From a virus, in IMG/VR virus record IMGVR_UViG_3300022939_001431, positions 1-34,536 of that record: a DNA stretch of 34,536 nt. The stretch is one strand, 5' to 3'. Under the pieces are notes generated by a model. That model was given only the letters and a program-made list of their open reading frames with translations, was not told the DNA's origin and made no database searches. How positions within the stretch are numbered: position 1 is the stretch's first letter; every line of letters starts with the position of its first letter. Positions 1-10,000 of the stretch are shown here, piece by piece. A program made the position numbers and the translations under genes.

Positions 1-1
1 A

Positions 2-3000
2 TATGGTTCTGTTGATTTAGATACAGTCAGTGCGATAAACAAAGTTGAAATCACTGTACAGACAGCTGGTGCAAGATCAATGCTAGGTAACGACTTTACA
101 CAAGTTAACGACTTAGGATACGGATTAATTGTTAACAACGGTGGCTTATCAGAAATGGTGTCACAGTTTACTTACTATTGTTGGACAGCATACTACGCTA
201 ACAATGGTGGTGAAATTAGATCACTTAATGGTTCTAACGCATATGGTGAATACGGTCTAGTTGCAAACGGTTCAGATCCAAATGAAATTCCAGATGCTGT
301 AACACTACGTGATAATATGGTTAAACCAGCTAAGATTGCTTTAGCCGAAACAATATTAGAATTTAGTACAGCAATTGGAAGCGTTCCTGCTATTGCGGAA
401 AAAGGACACCAAGTAACACAAGGATCTGCAACAGGTACAGTAGTTTTTGAAACAGCAGGTAAAAAATTATATCTTAAAGATGTGTCAGGTGGATTGTTTG
501 ATATAAATGCTGATGTAATATTAAACGGAAGTACTAACCTAGGACAACCAGTTGATGTAAGTAACCCAAGTTTACGAGCAGATGCAGAACAAATTAACAT
601 CTATGTATTTGATTTTGAATCAAAACCACAGAACAGAGGTGAACTTAATATCCTGCACACAAATGGTACTATTGCCAGATATGAAGCTTCTAGTATCAAC
701 CTAGTAAAAGATTTTAGAGTAGACGGACATATTGATGTACCATTTACACCAACAGCAACAGGTACTAATGCAGAATTTGACATTCAAAAAATACTTTCAA
801 ACAAAGATAGTACAGGAACAGGCGACTATGTAGCAATCATTAGAAATGGTGGTATTAACTATACAGTTGGTGATACATTTGTTGTAGATGGTATTAATCT
901 AGATGGTGCTAGTAGTACTAATGATGCAACTATCACAGTAGACACTGTAGACACAAATGGTCAAATAAAAACTGTAACAACTACAGGTACTATAGTGCCT
1001 ACAGCAGACACACCGATCTTTGATGGACAAGTTTACAAAGTTAACTTTAGTACTGCTACAGCAGGATATAGTAATGACGGACTTGTAGAACAACTAGAAG
1101 AAGGTCATTTAATTGACTACAGACAAAACCAAGTTTTTGTAATGGACAATGTCCTTGATACAAATAGATTAACAATACGTCCAAGTACAGCATTTGAGTT
1201 TGATGAAAAAGACGGCTATACCTATAGAACAACAACATTTACAACAACAGAATCAACTGGAGAAGATTTACCTACTGATAATCAAATTTTAATGGGTCTT
1301 GATTCTACATTTGATTATGTAAGATGTATTGTAGATGAAACATATACAAATGTTGTTGTTGAACCAGGGTTTGGCGGCACAACACTAGGTGATACAAAAG
1401 GCGATGTTGGTATTGCTATTGAACCTATTACAGATGTTCAAGACGTTGCACGTTTGCGTAGAGGCGGAATGGGCTTTACATGGAACGGTAAGACCCATAT
1501 GGTTACAGACTATATACCAAGATCAGGCTACGCAATCCTAAAATTCTTTGACGTGATGGATCCATATACTCCAAGTGGTTATATTGATCTAAACAAAACA
1601 GGAAACGCAAGAGGCTTACATAGTCCTGTGAACTTATCTGGTACACAAGCATTAACTATACGTGTTGGCTTACTTAAAGATGCGCCTGGTGATATTACAA
1701 TTCAAATTTCTTTGACAAGAGCTACAGGACACGACTTCTTAGATATTGGTACAGGATCTTATAACCAAACAAACTATCCAACAGTACTATTAGGACAAGG
1801 TAGACAGAACAACCAATCCTACGAAGTTCAAGAACGTAGTAAGGGACGTGTGTTCTACGTGTCAACTGACCAAGATGGTTTCTTCCGTGTAGGTAGATTC
1901 TTTACAGTTGACCAAGGTACTGGTACAGTTACTTTTGCAGGTAGTATTGCGCTATCTAACTTAGATGGTATTGGATTTAAACGAGGTGTTGTCGTTGCTG
2001 AATTTAGTACAGACGATGGTATGACTCAAAATGCTTCAGACATTGTCCCTACACAAAACGCTGTACGTGGTTATGTAAACAGACGTTTAGGTTGGGATCA
2101 CAACGGTGTTGCTATTGGTAATATTATTGGTGGTGGTGCTATTGCTAGAGATGGCCATGCCGCAATGGTAGGAAATTTAAACCTAGGTAGTAATAGAATT
2201 GTTAACGTAAGTGCTCCAGATCAAGGATCAGATGCGGCAAACAAAAACTATGTTGATCAAGTAGCATCTAGTTCAAACAGTTTAGACTTATTACGCGATG
2301 TAATGGTTAGAAAACCTGCTTCAGATAGTGCAATACCTGATAGAGATTATTACAGTGGACAACTTTTACACTATACAGGAAACAAAATTTTACTTTTAGA
2401 TTCTTCTACTATACAAGATGGACCGTTTGATACAACCTTCCAAGGTAGTATTATTGAAGCAGGAAGTGCTAAGGGTTGGGTTCAAAGAGTTGAAACTATT
2501 GTAGACGCTGTTGTAGGTAATGCAATTAGAGTAACCTATAATGAAATATTTGGCGGTAGTGCTTTTAGTGGAAGCGGTGCAGTAACACAAAAAACTCTTA
2601 TTAGAGCATTGTCATCGCCAGGTATAACTTATAACGCTGAAGTAGGTGGTAACGGTATTGACGCGGCATTCTGGGTTAGTAAAGGTTTAGCATACGATGT
2701 TGAACTCATAACAAATGCAGGTACTGGTTATGATGCCACTGAAACATTTACTGTACCAGGAACTTTATTAGGTGGTGCTACTCCTGCAAACGATGCAACT
2801 ATTACTATTGCAACAGTTGACGGAAATGGTGCTATTACAAGTGTAACTGTATCTGGTGCCACAGGTAATACAACTGTTCCAATTTGTGATCAAGCAGATG
2901 TTGCTCCGTTGCTAGAACATGCCAACGGTAGAGATGATGGAACAAGTCAAATTGAGTTTATAACTTCTACGCAAAGCGATCACTATAGTGTAGGATATAT

Positions 3001-4234
3001 GATTAAAGACGACACTATAGTAAATGCTGATGTTAAGAGTGATGCAGGAATACTACAAAGTAAACTTGCAATGAACGCGGCAACTACTAGAGCAGATGCA
3101 GTTGGTATTGCTCAAGCAGATCTAGGACTTGCAAGTTTTGATAGTGACGACTTTGATGTAACTGACGGCTGGGTTACACTTAAAGGTGGTGCAGTCGACT
3201 TAGCTGACATACAAGAGATTGCTAACCTTACTGCACTAGGTAATATAAGTGGTGCAAGTGCTACTCCAACAGAAGTTCCAATTACTACAACTGGCGGTAG
3301 TGATAGTTTAGTAATGACAAAAAGCGATGGAAAAATTAGAACAACTGGTTTAATAGTTGGTGCTAATGATTCTTATACTATTTTACAACCTAAGTCAGGC
3401 GCGGCAACAACAATTGAAATGCTTACACCAGGTGGTGCTCAAATTTTTGAAGCAACTGGTACTAGTGCAATTACAGCTGAATTTGCGGCAAGTATTGATA
3501 TTGATAATAGTGGTGCAAATACACAAAGTACACTACAAACAAATTCAACTTTTAACAATGCAGGACGTTTAAGTTCAGATTGGATTTACACACAATTTAT
3601 TGAAGCGGCAAACGAAAAAGGCACAGGTTCAACAGGTATAGCAATAGGTGCTGGTACTGGTAAAACAAATGCAGGTGAAATTAGTTTATTGGTTGCAGAT
3701 GCGGCCGCAACTAAAGCGCCATTTAAATTTAGTAACGTAGGAGTTGTTCCTGATGTTGATAATGTATACAACATTGGACAGGGCGGCGGCTCACCTTTAA
3801 GATATAACACAGTATATGCAAGTGTATTTGATGGTACTGCAACTAAAGCTCGTTATGCTGACTTGGCAGAAAACTATCTAGCAGATGCTGAATATGAAAT
3901 AGGAACTGTTGTTGTACTAGGAGGAACAAAAGAAGTTACTTCTACTACAACCAAAGGTGATACAAGAGTGTTCGGAGTAGTTTCAGAAAATCCTGCATAC
4001 TTAATGAACAGTGAATTGCAAGGTGATTACGTAACACCTGTAGCACTAACAGGACGAGTAAAATGTAAAGTAATCGGAAATGTTAATCCGGGTGACATGC
4101 TTGTAGCAAGTGCTATTGAAGGTTATGCAATAGCTAATAACAATCCTGGTATAGGAAGTGTTATTGGTAAAGCACTAGAAGCTAAAGAAGGCGATGGCAA
4201 AGGAACAATTGAAATAGTTGTGGGGAAAGTGTAA
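2..4234 (+). CDS. Large tail-fibre-like virion structural protein (5' partial)
   Basis: The frame is open back to the left edge, so the true start lies outside the window; the first internal ATG is at 80. The segment starting SMLGNDFTQVNDLGYG (from about 77), with the following FTYYCWTAYY and IRSLNGSNAYGEYGL, is typical of large structural proteins of marine T4-like phages. Further on are fibre-type motifs such as VPTQNAVRGYVNRRLG and DAANKNYVDQ. A module of about 50 residues (DATIT.. with a VD.NG.I motif) occurs twice. The C-terminal segment from about 3838 (ARYADLAENY, EIGTVVVLGG, GRVKCKVIGNVNPGDML) resembles terminal domains of phage fibres that carry a peptidase/chaperone-like fold. It probably belongs to the tail fibre or baseplate periphery. 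Its stop overlaps the next start (TAATG), implying coupled translation. The virion role is fairly sure; the exact fibre identity is not. Confidence 0.8.
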   Translation, partial: YGSVDLDTVSAINKVEITVQTAGARSMLGNDFTQVNDLGYGLIVNNGGLSEMVSQFTYYCWTAYYANNGGEIRSLNGSNAYGEYGLVANGSDPNEIPDAVTLRDNMVKPAKIALAETILEFSTAIGSVPAIAEKGHQVTQGSATGTVVFETAGKKLYLKDVSGGLFDINADVILNGSTNLGQPVDVSNPSLRADAEQINIYVFDFESKPQNRGELNILHTNGTIARYEASSINLVKDFRVDGHIDVPFTPTATGTNAEFDIQKILSNKDSTGTGDYVAIIRNGGINYTVGDTFVVDGINLDGASSTNDATITVDTVDTNGQIKTVTTTGTIVPTADTPIFDGQVYKVNFSTATAGYSNDGLVEQLEEGHLIDYRQNQVFVMDNVLDTNRLTIRPSTAFEFDEKDGYTYRTTTFTTTESTGEDLPTDNQILMGLDSTFDYVRCIVDETYTNVVVEPGFGGTTLGDTKGDVGIAIEPITDVQDVARLRRGGMGFTWNGKTHMVTDYIPRSGYAILKFFDVMDPYTPSGYIDLNKTGNARGLHSPVNLSGTQALTIRVGLLKDAPGDITIQISLTRATGHDFLDIGTGSYNQTNYPTVLLGQGRQNNQSYEVQERSKGRVFYVSTDQDGFFRVGRFFTVDQGTGTVTFAGSIALSNLDGIGFKRGVVVAEFSTDDGMTQNASDIVPTQNAVRGYVNRRLGWDHNGVAIGNIIGGGAIARDGHAAMVGNLNLGSNRIVNVSAPDQGSDAANKNYVDQVASSSNSLDLLRDVMVRKPASDSAIPDRDYYSGQLLHYTGNKILLLDSSTIQDGPFDTTFQGSIIEAGSAKGWVQRVETIVDAVVGNAIRVTYNEIFGGSAFSGSGAVTQKTLIRALSSPGITYNAEVGGNGIDAAFWVSKGLAYDVELITNAGTGYDATETFTVPGTLLGGATPANDATITIATVDGNGAITSVTVSGATGNTTVPICDQADVAPLLEHANGRDDGTSQIEFITSTQSDHYSVGYMIKDDTIVNADVKSDAGILQSKLAMNAATTRADAVGIAQADLGLASFDSDDFDVTDGWVTLKGGAVDLADIQEIANLTALGNISGASATPTEVPITTTGGSDSLVMTKSDGKIRTTGLIVGANDSYTILQPKSGAATTIEMLTPGGAQIFEATGTSAITAEFAASIDIDNSGANTQSTLQTNSTFNNAGRLSSDWIYTQFIEAANEKGTGSTGIAIGAGTGKTNAGEISLLVADAAATKAPFKFSNVGVVPDVDNVYNIGQGGGSPLRYNTVYASVFDGTATKARYADLAENYLADAEYEIGTVVVLGGTKEVTSTTTKGDTRVFGVVSENPAYLMNSELQGDYVTPVALTGRVKCKVIGNVNPGDMLVASAIEGYAIANNNPGIGSVIGKALEAKEGDGKGTIEIVVGKV
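878..1000 (+). repeat. First copy of a duplicated beta-rich module in the fibre protein
   Basis: The encoded segment has the order G-T/D-TF-V-x-G, an L-x-GA step, NDATIT, a VD-x-NG-x-I motif and a closing V-x-x-x-G. It recurs at about 2731-2862 in the same gene (TFTVPGTLLGGATPANDATI). Similarity is clear at protein level and weak at DNA level, so this looks like an old internal duplication of a fibre module. Confidence 0.55.
2731..2862 (+). repeat. Second copy of the duplicated beta-rich module
   Basis: Encodes GTGYDATETFTVPGT followed by ANDATITIATVDGNGAI, matching the module at about 878-1000. The two are separated by roughly 1.8 kb of other fibre sequence, so this is a dispersed repeat and not a tandem one. 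Confidence 0.5.
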
Positions 4235-6183
4235 TGACTAAACAAGTAGTAAACATAGGAACTAGTGCTAACAAAGGTGATGGCGATCCATTACGCACAG
4301 CGTTTAGGAAAATAAACGAAAACTTTGATGAAGTTTACAGTGATGTAAAACAGCTTAACAGTGTAAACTTTGGTGGTGGAACTATCACAAGTGATATTAT
4401 AGGTACTGTAAGCGGTACTGACAGTACAATGCTTGTTGATGGTAACAACAGTAAAGTTGTTGGTCCTATTGAAAGTTCTACTTGGACAAGGCCTACAGGA
4501 GATATTGAAATAGAAGCAACAGCAGACAATGTTGTAATTGAAGCTGGAACCACAGTGACAATGCAACACGTATCTGCACAAGATTATGTTCAAGTATCTA
4601 ACAATGGTACAGTGATATACAGCGATAGTTCAATACAACTAAAAACAGCAGGACAAGACATACAAATAGGATATGATGTAGCAAGTGGTGATGTACAAAT
4701 AGGACACAGCAGTTCACAACTTTTTGTAAATGGAACACTAACTGTAAACGAATTTGCAAAAATTGTTCCACCAGACTATGACACAGTCGCGAGAGACGGT
4801 TTAGCTGGCCTGTCAGACGGTTCATTAATTTTTAACACTGATTCAAATAATTTAGAAATGTATGTAGGCGGTGTATGGAAAAATGCAACTGCAACAGACA
4901 TAGGCGATTTAACAGATAACGGAAGTTTAATTCCAGCAGATGTAAGTGATTTAACAGATACAACGAATATTATTCCAGCAGACGTAAGTGATTTAACAGA
5001 TACAACTAGTATAATTCCAAACGATATTGGAGATCTATTAGCAGGTGGTAACACAGGAGATGTTGTTACAAAAACAGCAATAGGCTATGGATGGACAGCA
5101 CCGAACTATTTTGGAGGTGCATTTTCAGATCTAACATCAACACCAACCACATTAGCAGGTTATGGAATTACAGACGCAGTTGCTCTTACAGGATTAAGTG
5201 TATCAACAGCAAGTGCAGGCACAGCCGCACTAGCATATAATAATTTAACAGGTGCATTTACATTTACTCCACCAGATTTAAGTTCATACTTAACAAGTTA
5301 CACAGAAACAGACCCAGTAGTAGGTGCAATCACAGGAATAGTAAAAGCAGATGGTGCAGGTAATATATCAGCGGCAGTTGCAGGAACTGACTATTTGGCA
5401 AGTGTTGCATTTGGTGATTTAACTAGCACACCAACTACACTTGTTGGTTATGGCATTACAGATGCGGCAACATTAAACAATATGGCTCCAACAGGTGCAG
5501 TTGACTTTACAGGTGCAACAAGTGTAGACTTTACTGGTGCAACAATTACAGCATTAGACTCATCAGGACTTACTAAACCTATTGACCTTGACGATAATGA
5601 GGAAGTTAGGTTTGGCACTGATAATGATATGAGAATATATCACAGTGGCACAACAGGTAACATCGATAACAACACAGGCACTTTAATCATAAGCGGTCCA
5701 ACTGTTAGAATACAAGATGGCGCATTGGCAAATACTGCTATATCAGCCGCAAACGGTATTGCTACACTTTATCACACAAACACAGCAGTTTTAAACACAA
5801 CAGCAGGTGGCATACAGATAGAAAAAGGTGTTAGAGAAAAGTTTGCTACAACCAACGGTGCTACAGGAGTTACAGCATTAGATTGTTCAACAGGACACGT
5901 TCATTATCTAACAGCACCAGCAGGTGATATTACAGCAAACTTTACTAATTTAGATTTAACAGCAGAATACGCAACCAATGTAACTGTTGTAATTGATCAA
6001 GGTGGAACAGAATACGAAATCACAGCAGTACAAATTGGTGGTGTAGCACAAACAATAGTTTGGCAAGGCAACAGTGCGCCAACAGGAACAGCAAACGGAG
6101 TAGACAGTTTTTCATTCACAATATTAAACGATGGCGGAACATATGTTGTGCTAGGACAAATGGTAGCATTTGGAGGAGTTTAA
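4234..6183 (+). CDS. Tail-fibre protein with N-terminal anchoring module
   Basis: A 649-residue protein. Residues about 6-36 carry the module NIGTSANKGDGDPL..AFRKINENFDEVY, which recurs in the gene at 14459 and is typical of marine T4-like tail and baseplate proteins; its likely job is attachment to the baseplate or a neighbouring fibre. The middle has short repeats (DVSDLTDTT.IIP, nt about 4904-5035) and two fibre-type motifs with the pattern DLTSTPTTL.GYGITDA (nt about 5128-5180 and 5416-5468). The C-terminal 110 residues form a beta-rich domain ending YVVLGQMVAFGGV, common at the tips of phage appendages. The start overlaps the previous stop by one base and is followed three bases after its own stop by the next gene. 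The fibre assignment is by motif; receptor specificity cannot be read. Confidence 0.8.
   Translation: MTKQVVNIGTSANKGDGDPLRTAFRKINENFDEVYSDVKQLNSVNFGGGTITSDIIGTVSGTDSTMLVDGNNSKVVGPIESSTWTRPTGDIEIEATADNVVIEAGTTVTMQHVSAQDYVQVSNNGTVIYSDSSIQLKTAGQDIQIGYDVASGDVQIGHSSSQLFVNGTLTVNEFAKIVPPDYDTVARDGLAGLSDGSLIFNTDSNNLEMYVGGVWKNATATDIGDLTDNGSLIPADVSDLTDTTNIIPADVSDLTDTTSIIPNDIGDLLAGGNTGDVVTKTAIGYGWTAPNYFGGAFSDLTSTPTTLAGYGITDAVALTGLSVSTASAGTAALAYNNLTGAFTFTPPDLSSYLTSYTETDPVVGAITGIVKADGAGNISAAVAGTDYLASVAFGDLTSTPTTLVGYGITDAATLNNMAPTGAVDFTGATSVDFTGATITALDSSGLTKPIDLDDNEEVRFGTDNDMRIYHSGTTGNIDNNTGTLIISGPTVRIQDGALANTAISAANGIATLYHTNTAVLNTTAGGIQIEKGVREKFATTNGATGVTALDCSTGHVHYLTAPAGDITANFTNLDLTAEYATNVTVVIDQGGTEYEITAVQIGGVAQTIVWQGNSAPTGTANGVDSFSFTILNDGGTYVVLGQMVAFGGV
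4904..5035 (+). repeat. Short tandem repeats in fibre gene
   Basis: About three imperfect units of roughly 45 bases encode DIGDLTDNGSLIPA, DVSDLTDTTNIIPA and DVSDLTDTTSIIPN, ending in DIGDL. The DNA repeat core is gtaagtgatttaacagata. Such units form elongated shaft segments in fibres and may vary in number between strains. Confidence 0.65.
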
Positions 6184-6186
6184 TAG

Positions 6187-7044
6187 ATGCCTTTGATATC
6201 TACAGTAACAGGTAGTTTTACAGCAGGACGTAGAGCAAACTCATTTAGTTCGCCACCGGCGGCTTGGTCTCCTTCAACAGATATATCTCCTGCTATTTGG
6301 CTAGATGCATCAGACGCTGGCTATTACACGCTCAATGTACCAAGTGGAAACACTGTTACAGGAGTTGCAGACAAAGCAGGCAATGCCGTTGTAACAGTTA
6401 CTGGCCTACCCGATAAAGCAAATACACTGGACGGCAAAACTGTTTTTACATTTACGTCAGGGGAAGATTTAACCACCAACGAAGTTGCACAAGCCAGCAG
6501 TGGCAATCACTGGGCAGTTGGAGTATTTCAATGGAATCAGATCAACGACACACAGGATAGTTTCTGGAGTACAGAGACTACAGGTAGTCCAAAAAGAGAC
6601 TATGCTGTAAGTTCAGGCAATGCAAGTGCATTTGATGGGGAGTTGGACCTGGACGCTTTGAGTTCCAACAGGATATCATCAACCATAGGAAACAAACAAG
6701 ACTTTGATTCAGGTATAGCACAGGACACTTGGGTTATTATTGGTGCTATATTCAACAAGACAGGCAACCAGATTGCTGTTAGAGTAAATGGTGATAATGC
6801 ATTTACACCTGTGAATGACTATGACAAGAGTCTACAAACAAATATGGATTTAAGAATATTTAAAAACCGATCCAACGAACGAATGCAAGGTCGAATGGCA
6901 GAGTTTTTTACAGTAGCAGACGTTCCTGGCACAGGCGGAACAGACATAACAGATTTTGAAAAAGCAGAAGGTTATCTTGCTCACAAGTGGGCACTAACAG
7001 GCAATTTACCTGTAAGTCATCCATATAAGAGTTCAGCACCATAA
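6187..7044 (+). CDS. Concanavalin A/LamG-like lectin-domain tail protein
   Basis: A 285-residue protein. An IWLDASDAGYYT segment near residue 37 and the ending KAEGYLAHKWALTGNLP with HPYK are characteristic of ConA-like/LamG jelly-roll domains found in marine phage and bacterial surface proteins. Such domains bind carbohydrates, so a glycan-binding adhesin on the tail is the natural reading. No signal peptide or membrane segment is visible, as expected for a virion protein. It sits between a fibre protein and the large protease-adhesin, with tight spacing (3 and 9 bases), so all three are likely co-transcribed late. Ligand and exact position on the virion are unknown. Confidence 0.7.
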   Translation: MPLISTVTGSFTAGRRANSFSSPPAAWSPSTDISPAIWLDASDAGYYTLNVPSGNTVTGVADKAGNAVVTVTGLPDKANTLDGKTVFTFTSGEDLTTNEVAQASSGNHWAVGVFQWNQINDTQDSFWSTETTGSPKRDYAVSSGNASAFDGELDLDALSSNRISSTIGNKQDFDSGIAQDTWVIIGAIFNKTGNQIAVRVNGDNAFTPVNDYDKSLQTNMDLRIFKNRSNERMQGRMAEFFTVADVPGTGGTDITDFEKAEGYLAHKWALTGNLPVSHPYKSSAP

Positions 7045-7053
7045 GGATAAGAA

Positions 7054-10000
7054 ATGGAAAAAGAATATATTGTAACACTTAAAAAAGGTATAGATCCAGT
7101 AAGTTTTCAAAAGGAAATGGTAGCAAATAATATGTTACCTTATATTCCTGAAAGACCTGTTACTATTGCAAACGCTCGCCCAGGATCAATAAGGAATACA
7201 CATTATCTTTTAACAGAAGAGGAAGCTGAACAACTTAAAAAAGATGCAAGAGTTTTTGCAGTTGAACTAGATATAGCTGATAGAACAGATATTATTATTA
7301 CACCACACACTACTCAAACAGGAGACTTTACAAAAACTACATTAGATTCAGGAGATTTTGTAAACTGGGGATTGCGTAGAATGATTGCATTATCTAATCC
7401 TTATTTAAGTGATGGTACTGTTACAGGCGGCTTTGATCATACTTTAACTGGAGAAGGCGTAGATTTTATTGTTCAAGACTCGGGTATACAAGCAGATCAT
7501 CCAGAATTCCAAGATACTAATGGTAACAGTAGAGTACAAGAAATAGATTGGTATGCGGCTAGTGGGCTTTCAGGAACAATGCCAGAAGGTCATTATACAG
7601 ATTATGACGGACACGGTACCCATTGTGCAGGTATTGCGGCAGGAAAAACATATGGTTGGGCAAAGAACGCAAGAATTTACAGTATAAAAATTGCAGGACT
7701 AGAAGGTTCCAGCGATCCAAATACTGGAATTCCTATTTCTGATATTTTTGATATTATTAAATTATGGCATAGAAATAAACCAATAGATCCATCAACAGGT
7801 GTAAAAAGACCAACTGTGGTTAACATGAGCTGGGGTTACTTTAGTAGATATCAATTTATAAGTGGAGGTAATTATAGAGGCACAAACTGGACTGGAAGTT
7901 CACGTAATACAGCATATGGCATGACAGGAGTGTTTGATGGTATCGGCTACCAACATCCTATTAGAATAGCAAGTGTTGATGCAGATGTAGAAGAACTAAT
8001 TGACGAAGGTGTAAATGTTGTAATTGCCGCAGGTAATAGTTATCATAAAATAGCTGACGAAAACGATCCGGATTATAACAACTATTATAATAGTACTTTT
8101 TACGGTCAGCGTTATTATCATAGAGGCGCTTCACCATATAGCACAGAAGCAATTATTGTAGGTGCAATTGACAGCGCATTAGATGGCGACGGTAATGAAC
8201 AAAAAGCTACGTTTTCTAATGCAGGACCGGGTGTAGATGTTTATGCTCCAGGCGTAGATATTATGAGTGCAACAAGTACCACTAACAAATTCACTGATGG
8301 TGCATATCCACTTAATAATGCTTTTAGAATTACAAACATAAGTGGTACTAGTATGGCCGCTCCACAAATAGCAGGTATTGTTGCTACCTACGGAGAAGTC
8401 CAACCAAATGCAACACCTGCAAATAATAAAACTTGGGTAACATCAAATTCAAAAGCACAAATTGATGTGAACGGAAACACTGGTAGTGATTACACTAACC
8501 AAAGAAGTTTATGGGGTGGATATAATAGATACGCATTCCAAGAATTTAACGATCCAAATGTTGTAACTATTGCAGGTGAAGAAACAATTACTTTAGTTCA
8601 AGAAGATGCAACCCCAACTTATGCGTTAACTACATCAACAACAAGTGTAAACGAAGGGCAAAGTTTTACCATTACTCTACAAACAACAAACCTAGTCAAT
8701 GGTACTATCATACCTTACACAATATCAGGTGTATCAACTGAAGACATAGGCGGAGAATTGCTATCAGGTAATTTTATTGTAGGTGTAACTATGGTAAAAA
8801 CATTTACTGCTACTGAAGATAATACATTTGACGACGGTAACGAAACTTTTACTTTATCTATTGATGGTACATCAACAAGTGTTAATGTTACAATAGCTGA
8901 TACTAGTTCACCTGATCCTTCTTATGCTCTTAGTGCTACTAGAACAAATCTTGGAGAAGGTGAGTCAACAACAATTACTCTTACAGCAGATAACGTGTTG
9001 TCAGGGACTTCTATACCTTATACAATTACAGGCGTAAGTTCAGAAGATATAAGCGGTGAACCTTTAACAGGTAACTTTACTGTAGGCAGTGATATGTCAA
9101 GGACGTATCAAATAGCGGCAGATGGACAACTTGAAGGATTAGAAACTTTAAATTTCGCACTAAATGTACAAGGTATTGATATTGATATTACTATTAATGA
9201 TACCAGTAATAGTCCAACAACTTATAATCTAGTAGCAAGTGTAGGAGCAGTTAACGAAGGTCAATCATTTACTGTTGATCTTATTGTTGATAATCCAATA
9301 AACGGAGTACAACAAGATTATATTATTACAGGTGTTGATAGCACAGACATAGGTGGTGCATCTCTAACAGGTTCCTTTATAGTAGGCAGTGCAACACAAG
9401 TTACAATTAATGTAAGTGAAGACTTTACTACAGAAGGCGAAGAAACATTTGTAATAAGTTTAGCAAGTGTAACAGGTGTTAGTGCTAGTGTTACCATAAA
9501 TGATACAAGTACAACACTTGTGCAAGGACAAGAACCGATTACTACACCAGGTAGCGGTACTTTTACAGTTCCACAAGGTGTTACAAGTTTGAGCATACTT
9601 GCAGTTGGTGGAGGAGCAGGTTCTGGTTCAACTGCCGCTCTAGGTGCAGGACAGCTAACTGGCGGAGGAGGTGCAGGAGGTACAGGCTGGCTTAATAATA
9701 TTACAGTAACAGCAGGGCAAGTTATTTCTTATACTGTAGGTGCAGGAGGAATTGGTGCAAACAATGGCGGAGACACTTCTTTTACAATTGGTAGTAATAC
9801 ATATACAATAGAAGGTGGAAAAATAAGTTCCGCACAGAATAAAAACGGATATGGTAGTGAAGCACCTATGCTTGATGCAGGTGTAGCTGGAGGACTTGGA
9901 GGCTCAGTAGCAACTGGATCATCTGCATTTACTGGTTATCAACAAGGAGGCCAAGGTGGTTGGTCGTATCCTTACGCACATGGCAAAATGGTTATAGGTG

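Noticed and set aside
4904-5035. Repeats considered as a CRISPR array
   Set aside because: They are short coding repeats in frame with the fibre protein, and have no unique spacers.
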